From Lentisphaerae bacterium GWF2_57_35 (GTDB taxonomy: Bacteria; Verrucomicrobiota; Kiritimatiellia; CAIQIC01; GWF2-57-35), in the NCBI GenBank assembly GCA_001804865.1, contig MHBK01000009.1:62001-126000 (forward strand): a DNA stretch of 64,000 nucleotides, given 5' to 3'. Numbering within the stretch: position 1 is the first letter of the stretch; each line of letters starts with the position of its first letter. This document shows positions 1 to 8,545 of the stretch, in pieces. The notes under the pieces were generated by a model. The model saw only the letters and a program-made list of their open reading frames with translations, was not told where the DNA came from and made no database searches. The position numbers and the translations under genes are program-made.

Positions 1-122
1 TTATCGAAAGCAAACCTCCATCAAAGCAAAAATACGGAGCATAGTCCAAGAATAAACCGTCTCGTTGCGCATGCAAAAACATGGGATTGCATTTCCCCGG
101 CGCTCCCCGCAATATATTCGGC

Positions 123-1106
123 ATGAATTCGCCGATAAAAGTTTCCGTGGTGGTTCCCGTTTATAACGAGGAGGAAAACGTCGAAAGCCTTTGCCAGAAG
201 CTGCACGACGCCCTCTCGAAACTGGACCGCAGTTATGAAGTGATTTTGGTCGATGACGGCAGCAAGGACGACACGTGGCCCCGATTGAAAGCCCAAACCG
301 CCCGGCTGCCCCACTTCCGTTTGATTCGCTTTCGCCGCAATTTCGGCCAGACGGCCGCGATGAGCGCGGGCTTTACGCACGCCCGGGGCGAGATCATTGT
401 GACGATGGATGCCGATCTGCAAAACGATCCGGCGGATGTCGCCCTGCTGCTCGACCACATGGACAAGGGCTTCGACGTGGTCAGCGGCTGGCGCAAGGAC
501 CGCAAGGACGCCTTCATCAACCGGCGGCTGCCTTCCATGATCGCCAACAACCTGATCAGCCAGATCACGGGCGTGTACCTGCACGATTACGGCTGCACGC
601 TCAAAGCCTACCGCAGCGAAATTATCAAGAATGTCCGGCTTTACGGCGAAATGCATCGATTCATCCCCGCCCTGGCCAGTTGGGTCGGCGGCGAGATCGA
701 CGAAGTGGTCGTGAATCACCACCCGCGGCGTTTCGGGAAATCGAAGTACGGCATTTCCCGCACGTTCCGGGTTATTCTCGACTTGCTGACGGTGAAGTTT
801 CTGCTCCATTACAGCATGGGCCCCATTCAGCTCTTCGGAAAGTTCGGAGGACTGTTCGGCATTCCGGGCCTGCTGATGTTTGCCTTAATGATCGGAGGAA
901 ATGCCTCCTATCACCTGTTTGGCACCGAATGGGCCTCCACCCTGATCAAACGGCCGTTTTGGATCATGACCGCGTTTATGTTCGTCTTCTTCGGCGTGCA
1001 ATTCGTCAGCATGGGCCTGTTGGCCGAAATGCAGATTCGCACGTATCACGAGTCGCAGGACAAACCGATCTACGTGATCCGCGAAACCTGCGATTCGCCG
1101 GCATAA
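123..1106 (+). CDS. Membrane-anchored GT2 glycosyltransferase (DPM1/ArnC-like)
   Basis: A protein of about 327 residues of the polyprenyl-phosphate sugar transferase type, which moves a sugar from a nucleotide donor to a lipid carrier at the inner membrane. The N-terminal GT2 fold is clear: a VVVPVYNEEENV strand at residues 9-20, DDGS at 44-47 and the metal-binding MDADLQNDP at 95-103. Two hydrophobic segments near the C-terminus (IPGLLMFALMIGG and FWIMTAFMFVFFGVQF) are the usual membrane anchor of this group. The reading frame is open from 81, but the domain begins at the ATG at 123, so that start was chosen. A CPBP protease gene follows after 19 nt and is probably cotranscribed. Donor and acceptor cannot be told from sequence. 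Confidence 0.88.
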   Translation: MNSPIKVSVVVPVYNEEENVESLCQKLHDALSKLDRSYEVILVDDGSKDDTWPRLKAQTARLPHFRLIRFRRNFGQTAAMSAGFTHARGEIIVTMDADLQNDPADVALLLDHMDKGFDVVSGWRKDRKDAFINRRLPSMIANNLISQITGVYLHDYGCTLKAYRSEIIKNVRLYGEMHRFIPALASWVGGEIDEVVVNHHPRRFGKSKYGISRTFRVILDLLTVKFLLHYSMGPIQLFGKFGGLFGIPGLLMFALMIGGNASYHLFGTEWASTLIKRPFWIMTAFMFVFFGVQFVSMGLLAEMQIRTYHESQDKPIYVIRETCDSPA

Positions 1107-1125
1107 GGCGCCGCCCCGGGGGTCC

Positions 1126-1989
1126 ATGAACAATCCGCTTTCCCAAGCCGCCATCGAATGGGGCCATCATGTCTGGCTGGTTTATCTGGCCTTGCTTATA
1201 GCCGGCATGCTCGCGGATGTATTTCTGCTGGTGTATTACTACGCGCATCCTCCGCATTGGGACGAGAACGCCGGCTTGCTGCGCCAAAAAGCGGCGCCGG
1301 CGGGATTTATCGTCCGGCTCCTGCTTTTCCTGGTCTCGATCTTTATCGTCATCCTGTCGGCGCGCAAAATTGCCGGCGCTTGGGGAGGTCCCGCCGTGCT
1401 CGAAAACGAGCCGCTGTGGATCATCGTGCAGAGCGTGGGATTCCACGGCATCGGCCTGCTGGCCATCGCAGGACTCCTGAAGCAGTTCGGCGCGACCTGG
1501 AAAGGGGTGTTTGGACTGCGCTCCAAACGCTTCTTCAAGGCCCTGGGCACGGGGCTGGTGTTCTATCTGGCTTCCATGCCCTTCCTCTGGTTCTACTCCC
1601 TGCTCTATCAAGCCGCCTTGAAGCACATCGGCTACGAGCCGTCCTGGCAGGAGGTGGCGCTGGTGCTGACCGGCGATCAGCCGCTGTGGATTCGCATCTA
1701 CTTTTTCTTCATGGGCATCGTGCTGGCGCCGGTTTTCGAGGAAGTCGTGTTCCGCGGCATTCTACTGCCCTACTTTGCCCAGAAATGGGGCGTCAGCCGG
1801 TCGGTCATCCTGATCTCCCTGCTGTTCGCCGGCATTCACTTCCACATCCCTGCCCTGGGGCCCCTGTTTGTGATCTCCCTCGCATTATCGCTGGCTTACA
1901 TCTCGACCCGATCCATCCTCGTGCCGATCGCCATGCACGGCATCTTCAACGCAGTAAATCTGACGTTAATGCTGGTGATGAGGAACTGA
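1126..1989 (+). CDS. CPBP-family intramembrane glutamic protease (CAAX-like)
   Basis: A 287-residue multi-pass membrane protein of the CPBP/Abi family (PF02517). The three family motifs are present in order: EEVVFR at residues 205-210 (catalytic glutamates), a His pair in FAGIHFHI around 235-241, and the conserved HGIFNA at 271-276 near the C-terminus. About seven hydrophobic segments are visible, starting with residues 17-38. Bacterial members include Abi/CAAX-type proteases with roles in bacteriocin self-immunity or peptide maturation, but no target is obvious here. The gene starts 19 nt after a glycosyltransferase and ends 22 nt before the convergent ABC operon. Confidence 0.85.
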   Translation: MNNPLSQAAIEWGHHVWLVYLALLIAGMLADVFLLVYYYAHPPHWDENAGLLRQKAAPAGFIVRLLLFLVSIFIVILSARKIAGAWGGPAVLENEPLWIIVQSVGFHGIGLLAIAGLLKQFGATWKGVFGLRSKRFFKALGTGLVFYLASMPFLWFYSLLYQAALKHIGYEPSWQEVALVLTGDQPLWIRIYFFFMGIVLAPVFEEVVFRGILLPYFAQKWGVSRSVILISLLFAGIHFHIPALGPLFVISLALSLAYISTRSILVPIAMHGIFNAVNLTLMLVMRN

Positions 1990-2011
1990 AGGGGATCGAA
2001 GATCTCGAATT

Positions 2012-2824
2012 TCAGATGTAGAGGGCTTTTAGCATCTTTGCGGCGGAGACATCCAATTGTTCGTCGCGGCGGACTTCCTCGAAACGGGCCATGAGATCCT
2101 CCACCCGAAGACTTTTCTTTGCCATGCCCTCGGCATCGAAGATGATTTGTCCTTTGTTCATCATGATCAGACGGTCGCCGAGATGTACGGCCTGGGCCAT
2201 CGAATGGGTAACCATCAGCGTGGTCAGCCGGTCGCGCGTAACGATTTGATGCGTGAGCCGGATTACCTGGTCGGCCGCCTTCGGATCGAGCGCGGCGGTG
2301 TGTTCGTCGAGCAACAGCAACTGCGGCCGCACCCAGGAAGCCATCAGCAGCGTCAGCGCCTGGCGCTGGCCGCCGGACAGGCTGCCCATCTCGCTTTCCA
2401 AACGATCTTCCAGGCCCATGTTCAATTCGCCGACGCGGTCTTTCATCTGCCGCATCAGGCCCGGCAGGAGCGCCCAGCGCAAGCCTCGCGCCAGCCCTCT
2501 CCGGGCCGCCAGCGCCAGGTTCTCCGCCACGGTCATGTGCGGCGCCGTGCCGCTGAACGGATTCTGAAAAACCCGTCCGATCAGTCGCGCCCGCCGATGC
2601 TCCGGCCAGCGGGTCACGTCCTGCCCCGCCACTTCGATGCGGCCCCGCTCCGGCGGGAACACGCCGGCCACGGCGTTGAGCAAGGTGGACTTGCCCGAGC
2701 CGTTGGTTCCGATCACGACGACAAACGAGCCTTCCTTCACTTGGAGCTGAATCCCGTCCAGCACGCAAACTTCATCGGGCGTTCCGGCTTTGAAGCGAAT
2801 GCTTAAATCCTCGATGCGCAGCAT
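2012..2824 (-). CDS. ABC transporter ATP-binding protein
   Basis: A complete 270-residue ABC ATPase that powers an importer at the inner face of the cytoplasmic membrane. Walker A is GTNGSGKST (39-47), the Q-loop VFQNPF (85-90), the signature LSGGQRQ (149-155), and Walker B with D-loop LLLDEHTAALD (170-180); a switch His follows in VTHS. It is the last gene of a four-gene minus-strand operon and begins 1 nt after the permease stop. The type matches the ATPase of the poorly characterised ABC_sub_bind (PF04392) importers, which some databases label as tryptophan/tyrosine transporters. The substrate is unknown. Confidence 0.93.
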   Translation of the reverse strand: MLRIEDLSIRFKAGTPDEVCVLDGIQLQVKEGSFVVVIGTNGSGKSTLLNAVAGVFPPERGRIEVAGQDVTRWPEHRRARLIGRVFQNPFSGTAPHMTVAENLALAARRGLARGLRWALLPGLMRQMKDRVGELNMGLEDRLESEMGSLSGGQRQALTLLMASWVRPQLLLLDEHTAALDPKAADQVIRLTHQIVTRDRLTTLMVTHSMAQAVHLGDRLIMMNKGQIIFDAEGMAKKSLRVEDLMARFEEVRRDEQLDVSAAKMLKALYI

Positions 2825-2825
2825 G

Positions 2826-3752
2826 TCACGCCCTCCCCTTGCGACGCGTCCATTGACCGATCAACGACGGCAGGACCAGCGCCGCCAGCACAAAGACCGC
2901 CGTGATCAATTTCAGGCTGTTGGGATTGAGACCCCACCGCAAGGCGATGGCAATCAGCAATCGGAACAGCACCGAGCCCATCACGCACCCCACGATGGTC
3001 AGCCCCAGCTTGCGGCTCTGAACCAACGCCTCGCCGATGATCACGCTGGCCAGACCCCACACCATCATGCCGATGCCCATCTGCACATCCGCGAAGCCCT
3101 GATATTGCGCGAGCAGCGAACCCGACAGCGCGATCAAACCGTTGGACAGCATCAAGCCCACGACAATCATCCAACCGGTCGGCACGCCCAGCGCGCGGAT
3201 CATCAGAGGATTCTCGCCGGTGGCGCGCATCGCGGTGCCCACCTGCGTACGAAAGAACAGATAGAGCGACCCGCAGGCCGCCAGTACGACCGCGGCGATG
3301 CATCCGAGCATCGTCAGATCGCGAACCATCACCGGCCAGCCGAAAAGACTGATGTCGGCGCGCCCAAAGAAATCGACGCCGGCGGCCTCGGCCAGCGAGT
3401 TGAGGCTCCGCACGGACAGCAGCGGCACATTGCTTCGGCCCATCACATAAAGATTCGTCGAATACAACGCCGTCATTACTAGAATGCCGGACAACAGATT
3501 GTTGATGCGGAATCGCGTGTGCAGCAAACCGGTGACCGCCCCGGCCAGGACGCCCGCCGCGGCTCCTGCCAGGGTCGCCCATACCGGATGCAGACCCTGC
3601 ACCAACAAGACAGCCGATACCGCCGCGCCCAGAGCGAGGGAACCGTCGGCCGTCAAATCCGGAAAATCGAAAATGCGGAACGAAATATAAACGCCCAGCG
3701 CCAGCAGCGTGAGAATCAATCCAATGGTGAGGGAGCCCAGTAATAGCGTCAT
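2826..3752 (-). CDS. ABC transporter permease (BPD_transp_2-like)
   Basis: A permease of about 308 residues with roughly eight to nine hydrophobic segments, beginning with MTLLLGSLTIGLILTLLALG. The frame is open much further upstream, to 4103, but that part reads as shadow of the preceding gene. The ATG at 3752 overlaps the upstream stop by 4 nt (ATGA), which decides the start and implies translational coupling. The segment FPDLTADGSLALGAAVSAVL is typical of the permease partner of PF04392 substrate-binding proteins. It belongs to the importer formed with the ATPase downstream and the substrate-binding protein upstream. Confidence 0.9.
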   Translation of the reverse strand: MTLLLGSLTIGLILTLLALGVYISFRIFDFPDLTADGSLALGAAVSAVLLVQGLHPVWATLAGAAAGVLAGAVTGLLHTRFRINNLLSGILVMTALYSTNLYVMGRSNVPLLSVRSLNSLAEAAGVDFFGRADISLFGWPVMVRDLTMLGCIAAVVLAACGSLYLFFRTQVGTAMRATGENPLMIRALGVPTGWMIVVGLMLSNGLIALSGSLLAQYQGFADVQMGIGMMVWGLASVIIGEALVQSRKLGLTIVGCVMGSVLFRLLIAIALRWGLNPNSLKLITAVFVLAALVLPSLIGQWTRRKGRA

Positions 3753-5005
3753 GCGCGCACCCCATGCCGTGCGACGGAAGAAATGGGACTCAGCCAGAGC
3801 GTTCCGCGGTTGAACAGGCTTTCGCCGACGCCCGCCGGCAATCGCAACTCCGGCAGCAGATGCAGAAGCCCGGTCAGGCGGCCCTCCTCGAACAGCGCGT
3901 TGACGGCCGTCGGGCAATCCACCTTCCCGCGCGGCAAGGCCCTGAATTGGAAAATCGCGGCATGCTGATGCGAAAGCGGCAATTCCTCCGCCCCGGCAGG
4001 CCGCAGAAAATCGGCCAGGCGATGATCCTTGGCTGCCGTCGCCACCCCGGCCGCCAGCACGTGCGATCGGCGGAATTCTCCGTCCGACGTATGCATCAGC
4101 CACTCCCGGATGCCCGGATGCTCGAAGATCGAATGGTCCAGCCGTCCCGAGGCCGGCGACCGCTTCAAGGCGGCTCCGATCAGGCCGTCCGATTCCGCCA
4201 TCAGCACCCAGCCGAAAACCGGCGCTTCGAGAATTTCGAATCCGGCCCGAATCAGCGTGGACAGCGGCGCCGGGCCGTCCTGTTCGCCCGTCTCAAAACA
4301 GTATTGGCAGGAAAAACCGCCTTCGCAAAGAATCGCATACAGCACCCGCACTTCCGGCACGAGGGAGCTTTTCGAAATCACGTAGTCGGGCGTCCGTTCG
4401 CCCCCGGTCGGCAGGCAAGCCACAGCTCCCCCCGCGGCCAGAAATTCCCCAAATCGCGTGCGGCAGTCGTCGAAGCCCGTTCCCAAAGCTCCCAGGCCGA
4501 TGGCAAACGACTGACGGGTCAGTTGGAGCGTGGTCATGTCGGCCGCCGAAAAGAAGGCCCGGTCAAGAGCCGTAGGATCGCCGATCAGCCGGCAGGAGAG
4601 CGAGGCGCCGGGGGCTTCGCGATAGATCGTACCGCTGGCCGGCCCAAAGGTTCGGCGGTCCGGGTCCGGCCCCATGACTGGAACGGAAGACTCCGGAGCC
4701 GTCTTGACGGCGACCAGCATGTCCAGCAGCCCGCTCAGAGCCAGGACGGTTCGCACTTGTTCCGACGGCTGCGTTACCCCAAACGTTCCTCCCAGTTTTT
4801 TCAAAAGCTGGTACGTCTTTAGCAACACCCGAATTCCGGCGGAACTGACGAAGATCACCTTGGACAGATCGACGCGCACCTGTTGCGCTCCGTTCCGGAT
4901 CGCTTCTTCCAGTTCGGCCTCCACCCGTCCCGCCTGCGCCGCATCCAATCGTCCTTCCAGATGCAGTTCCAAAACCCCATCCCGTTTGTCCGCTTCGTTG
5001 TTCAT
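3749..5005 (-). CDS. STAS-domain protein with uncharacterised C-terminal region, inside an ABC importer operon
   Basis: A protein of about 418 residues. Residues 1-110 form a STAS (anti-sigma-factor-antagonist) domain: VLELHLEGRLDA at 11-22, then VDLSKVIFVSSAGIRVLLK at 45-63, where the SSAGIR serine is the position phosphorylated in SpoIIAA-type antagonists. The remaining 300 residues match nothing I recognise. They carry a cysteine pair in GFSCQYC and end with a Leu-rich stretch. The start is set to the ATG at 5005 because the upstream residues come from repeat-rich DNA. Lying between the substrate-binding protein and the permease, and overlapping the permease start by 4 nt, it is probably a regulator or accessory of the importer. 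Whether the serine is phosphorylated is unknown. Confidence 0.78.
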   Translation of the reverse strand: MNNEADKRDGVLELHLEGRLDAAQAGRVEAELEEAIRNGAQQVRVDLSKVIFVSSAGIRVLLKTYQLLKKLGGTFGVTQPSEQVRTVLALSGLLDMLVAVKTAPESSVPVMGPDPDRRTFGPASGTIYREAPGASLSCRLIGDPTALDRAFFSAADMTTLQLTRQSFAIGLGALGTGFDDCRTRFGEFLAAGGAVACLPTGGERTPDYVISKSSLVPEVRVLYAILCEGGFSCQYCFETGEQDGPAPLSTLIRAGFEILEAPVFGWVLMAESDGLIGAALKRSPASGRLDHSIFEHPGIREWLMHTSDGEFRRSHVLAAGVATAAKDHRLADFLRPAGAEELPLSHQHAAIFQFRALPRGKVDCPTAVNALFEEGRLTGLLHLLPELRLPAGVGESLFNRGTLWLSPISSVARHGVRA

Positions 5006-5042
5006 GCCCAATTCATTTCTTCCTAATAACCGATCACCGCCC

Positions 5043-5170
5043 ACTGATTACTGATCACTGTTTACTGATCACTGTTCACTGATCACTGTTCACTGATCAC
5101 TGTTCACTGATCACTGTTCACTGATCACTGTTCACTGATCACTGTTCACTGATCACTGTTCACTGATCAC
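5043..5170. repeat. 14-bp tandem repeat (ACTGATCACTGTTC), about 8.6 copies
   Basis: Seven perfect copies of ACTGATCACTGTTC run from 5064 to 5161. One copy with a single mismatch precedes them (5050-5063), a 7-nt piece with one mismatch comes before that, and a 9-nt partial copy follows (5162-5170). Each unit holds the palindrome TGATCA. The array fills the gap between the substrate-binding gene and the STAS gene, and the TGA stop of the former (5167-5169) lies inside the last unit. It contains no gene. Confidence 0.97.
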
Positions 5171-7164
5171 TTCCCCTCCCCCTCCCTCCCCACCACCTCA
5201 TCCGCCCGTTGCACCACCGCCTCCGGCACGTAGAAATTCATCTCGCGGGCGGTCGTCAGATTAACGGTCAACCTCACTTTAGTAATGCCCACATAGGGAA
5301 TCGAGGCCGGGCTTTCGCCCCGCATGATCCGCGCGGCGATCAGCGCCGCTTCGCGACCGCCGTCTTCGTGATCGTTCGACAACGTCAGAATGGCCCCGCG
5401 CCGGGCCAGCCCGGTGCTGAAGCCAAAAACAGGAAGACGAGCCCGTTGAGCCGCCTGGACAATGGACGGAAAAGCCGCTTCGTTTTGATTGTCGTTGATC
5501 TGGCAAATCAGGTCCACGCCGCGTTCGGTCAGGGCCAGAGCCGCATCGCCAACCTCCGTGGACGAATTGGCCGGCATGGCCGCCAAGCGATAGCCGGCCG
5601 CTTCGGCGGCCTTTTGCATTTCGTCGCGAAAGTTGACCGAATTGGATTCCCCGGGCGCATACAAGGTTCCAAGGGTCTTCGCCTCCGGCAGGCATTCACG
5701 GATCACGCCCATCATCTGCTCGAACGGGCTGCGGTCATAGACTCCGGCCACATTGGGACGGTGCCGCTCGTGAGTGCCCGTATCGCCTGCCAGCAAAGGG
5801 TCCAGCGCCAAGGCATATACAATGGGCCGGTCCGTGATCTTCTGCATCGCCATCTGCAAGGCGGGCGTGGTGATCGTAAAAATCAGGTCCGCCTTTTCCG
5901 TGAGGGCGGCATCGAACAGGCTGTTCATCGTGGCCAGGTCCCCCTGCGCATCGCCAATGTGCAACTCGTAATCGCGGCCTTCCACCAGACCCGACTCTTT
6001 CAGGCCGGACAAAATGCCCTGGCGGGTTTCCTCGATGGCCGGGGCCTCCACCAGTTCAATCAGGCGGAGCTTCCACTTGCGGGCCGGCGCCGGGGAGGCG
6101 ACCCCGTCGATGCGTTTTCCATCCGCGCCGATAACGATGGCCGCGGATTTCATCAAGTCATCCGGAATCCGCCACGGATCGCGCAATTTCGCCAGCGTAG
6201 CCAGATTGACAGCAAGCTGCTGGGGCACGCAATTTTCAATGGGGATGGAGGCCGGCTTGCGCCCGTTCAGGATGTCCGCCGCCATGTCGCCAGTCGCCTT
6301 GCCCACTTCATAATAATCGGCGCCCAGCCCCAGCAACGCGCCGGCCTTGGCATGGGCGGGCTCATTGGCAAACACCGGGATTCCCGCCTCCATCGCCGGC
6401 TTGACGACGGACGCCACGGAGGTCTCCACAATGTTGTCCCCGCCGATCCATAAAGCTTCCGCGCCGCGGGAAATCAGGGAGCGGGCCGCGTCCAAGACTT
6501 CCACGGAACTCTGCACTGGCGCCTCCAGCAGCGTAATGCCCAGTTCGGCGCATTTCTCGCGCGCCAGTTTCAGGCAGGCCTCGGAGCACGTTTCGGAGGT
6601 ACACCAGACCACGCCGACCGTCTTGAGCGCCGGGAAACATGCCCGGGCCATGACAAAAACTTCCTTCACCGGCTGGAAGGTGCCCAGCCCGGCCAGCCAG
6701 GCCGGACGGCTGGCGAGATTGGTCCGACACAGCCCCACGCCGGAAACGAAGGGATCCGTCACCGTGCCGAACACATGGACGATGCGCCCTTCGCGGTTGG
6801 CCGCCGCCATGACTTGCAGCGCGGGGGTGCTGAACGTGATCGCCATGTCGAAGCCGCCGCTTTCGATGGCCTTGGCGATGCCGTTGGCCGTCGGCAAGTC
6901 GTTCTCGGCATTGAATCGCTCCAGGTCCATGGTAAGGCCCGGCTCAAATCCCCGGACCGCCAAAGCGTCAAGACAGCCTCGCACGCTGTCGTCCAGCGTC
7001 GGACGACTCGCAAAAGAAAAAATGGCCGCGCGCGGTCGGCGGTTGTTCCGCGCCGAACGCTGAGGTCTGTCGGAAAGCAACAGGACGGACGCCGCCAGGG
7101 CCATCAGGATCAGCCCCAAGGATGTTCGTTTCAGTCCATGCCACATCGGGTACCTGCCATGCAA
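5167..7164 (-). CDS. ABC importer substrate-binding protein with two tandem ABC_sub_bind domains
   Basis: A 665-residue exported protein. An N-terminal hydrophobic segment (SLGLILMALAASVLLL, residues 15-30) acts as signal peptide or membrane anchor. Two copies of the PF04392-type periplasmic binding fold follow, roughly residues 43-330 and 355-650. Each contains the paired pattern of TPALQ (FSTPALQVMA in the first, ITTPALQMAM in the second) and a lobe ending in ...ASIP.... Usual family members have one domain of about 330 residues, so this is an internal duplication or fusion. It is the first gene of the operon with STAS, permease and ATPase. A second possible ATG lies 18 nt downstream (7146). 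The ligand is not known. Confidence 0.88.
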   Translation of the reverse strand: MHGRYPMWHGLKRTSLGLILMALAASVLLLSDRPQRSARNNRRPRAAIFSFASRPTLDDSVRGCLDALAVRGFEPGLTMDLERFNAENDLPTANGIAKAIESGGFDMAITFSTPALQVMAAANREGRIVHVFGTVTDPFVSGVGLCRTNLASRPAWLAGLGTFQPVKEVFVMARACFPALKTVGVVWCTSETCSEACLKLAREKCAELGITLLEAPVQSSVEVLDAARSLISRGAEALWIGGDNIVETSVASVVKPAMEAGIPVFANEPAHAKAGALLGLGADYYEVGKATGDMAADILNGRKPASIPIENCVPQQLAVNLATLAKLRDPWRIPDDLMKSAAIVIGADGKRIDGVASPAPARKWKLRLIELVEAPAIEETRQGILSGLKESGLVEGRDYELHIGDAQGDLATMNSLFDAALTEKADLIFTITTPALQMAMQKITDRPIVYALALDPLLAGDTGTHERHRPNVAGVYDRSPFEQMMGVIRECLPEAKTLGTLYAPGESNSVNFRDEMQKAAEAAGYRLAAMPANSSTEVGDAALALTERGVDLICQINDNQNEAAFPSIVQAAQRARLPVFGFSTGLARRGAILTLSNDHEDGGREAALIAARIMRGESPASIPYVGITKVRLTVNLTTAREMNFYVPEAVVQRADEVVGREGEGK

Positions 7165-7277
7165 TTCATGCCGTCAAAATAGAGGTTTGCGACAGCCCTG
7201 TCGAGAGCGAGTTCGTACGCTCTTGCCGGCTGGGGACCAGCAGCTCGAACGCGTCAAACAATTCCCATCCCCCCTTT

Positions 7278-7305
7278 TTGACAATGACCTCCCTTCCCGT
7301 ATATT
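7278..7305 (+). promoter_or_regulatory. Sigma70-like promoter for the FemAB/deacetylase operon
   Basis: TTGACA at 7278-7283 and TATATT at 7300-7305 are separated by 16 bp, a near-consensus sigma70 promoter facing the operon that starts at 7455. The predicted start of transcription near 7312 would leave a leader of about 140 nt, in which I see no known riboswitch. The rest of the 290-nt gap between the divergent genes holds no other clear signal. Confidence 0.6.
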
Positions 7306-7454
7306 GAGAGCGAATAGTATTAGATCCTTCGTCACGATAGGCAGGGGCGAGAGGGAGGTTGGAAGGAAGCCGCGACGTAACGCATTCTTCTCACGGGACG
7401 CCAGCAACAGCACGTCTTCCGGTCCACCGCCAGAAAGGCACGGGTATTCGGATT

Positions 7455-8519
7455 ATGTCGAAGCCAGGATTAGATCAAAAGACTTCCACGCCGTGGAAAA
7501 TTGTGGAGCCGCAAAAATACGGCGACTGGAACGACCGACTGCCCGCCACGGTTGGGAGCTTGTTTTTTCATACCGCCAACTGGGCTCGCGTGCTGGAAGA
7601 AACCTATCGATACAAGCCCCTGTATTTCATCGAAGAGTCGGGGACCCGCCCCACCGGCTTGATGCCGGTCATGGAAGTGAACAGCCCGCTCACCGGGCGT
7701 CGCGGCGTCTCGCTGCCCTTTTCCGACTACTGCCCGCTCATCGAAAGGGACGCCCCCTGGGCCGGCCAGGGGCTCGACCAAGTGCTGGCTTACGGAAGAA
7801 AAGCCCGCTGGAATTATTTCGAATGGCGAGGCCGCCGGAACGGCGGCTCCGCCCACCGGCCTTCAGCCAGCTATTATCGCCATGTGTTGCCGTTGGATCA
7901 GGAAGATAAATTGTTCTCGCACCTGCACGACGCAAACCGGCGCAACATCAAAAAAGCCCTGCGCGAAAAAATCCAGGTCGCCTTTTATCGTTCGCCGGAG
8001 GCAATGGCCGCATTCTACCGCCTGAACGCCATGACCCGCCGGGAACACGGCTTGCCGCCGCAGCCGTATCTCTTTTTCAAAAAGATTCAGGAACATGTCG
8101 TCGCCAAAGGAATGGGCTTTGTGGCGCTGGCTTATCACCAGGACCGGGCGATCGCCGGCGCCGTGTATTTTCATTTCCGCAAGGAAGCGCTCTATAAATA
8201 CGGCGCCTCGGACGCGGCCTTTCAGCAGCTTCGCGCCAACAATCTGCTCATGTGGGAGGCCATCCAATGGTTTTCACAACAAGGATTTCAAAGCCTTTGC
8301 TTCGGGCGGACCGATCTGCATCACGAGGGCCTGCGGCGATTCAAGCTGGGTTGGGGCGCCCTCGAAACCACCCTCGATTACTATCGCTACAATTTCAAAC
8401 AGGAGGCATTTGTGGAGGCTCGTTCCAAGGTATCGGGAATCCACACGCTGGTCTTCGGCAAATTGCCGGAGCCGTTGCTGAGAATAGTCGGGACGGTGCT
8501 CTACAAACACATGGGGTAG
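7455..8519 (+). CDS. FemAB-like / GNAT-fold acyltransferase of exopolysaccharide type
   Basis: A protein of about 354 residues of the FemAB/GNAT (Acetyltransf_6-like) class. Visible landmarks are SLPFSDYCPLI, the HDANRRNIKKALR segment typical of FemAB-like proteins in exopolysaccharide loci, and YKYGASDAAFQQLRANNLL followed by CFGRTDLHHEGLRRFKLGWG in the C-terminal half. The frame opens at 7359, but homology-like sequence begins only at the ATG at 7455. Together with the deacetylase, ATP-grasp and methyltransferase genes directly downstream it forms a set known from XrtA/PEP-CTERM-associated exopolysaccharide clusters. No exosortase is in the window. It probably adds an amino-acid or acyl group to a polysaccharide or its precursor. 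Confidence 0.82.
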   Translation: MSKPGLDQKTSTPWKIVEPQKYGDWNDRLPATVGSLFFHTANWARVLEETYRYKPLYFIEESGTRPTGLMPVMEVNSPLTGRRGVSLPFSDYCPLIERDAPWAGQGLDQVLAYGRKARWNYFEWRGRRNGGSAHRPSASYYRHVLPLDQEDKLFSHLHDANRRNIKKALREKIQVAFYRSPEAMAAFYRLNAMTRREHGLPPQPYLFFKKIQEHVVAKGMGFVALAYHQDRAIAGAVYFHFRKEALYKYGASDAAFQQLRANNLLMWEAIQWFSQQGFQSLCFGRTDLHHEGLRRFKLGWGALETTLDYYRYNFKQEAFVEARSKVSGIHTLVFGKLPEPLLRIVGTVLYKHMG

Positions 8520-8545
8520 CGTCACGGCGACAACAAGGAGGCATT

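Noticed and set aside
21-809. 262-residue minus-strand frame opposite the first glycosyltransferase
   Set aside because: No family resemblance; the opposite strand has a clear GT2 with all motifs. Long antisense frames are common in GC-rich DNA.
2826-4103. 425-residue permease with an N-terminal extension
   Set aside because: The first 117 residues are the antisense-frame shadow of the STAS gene. The ATGA overlap at 3752 gives a normal permease.
5043-5170. CRISPR array at the tandem repeat
   Set aside because: Units are 14 bp and contiguous without spacers, and there are no cas genes nearby.
7312-7454. Riboswitch (for example cyclic-di-GMP type) in the leader of the FemAB operon
   Set aside because: The leader has GTCACG and GC-rich parts, but the conserved core and tetraloop pattern of known classes could not be lined up.
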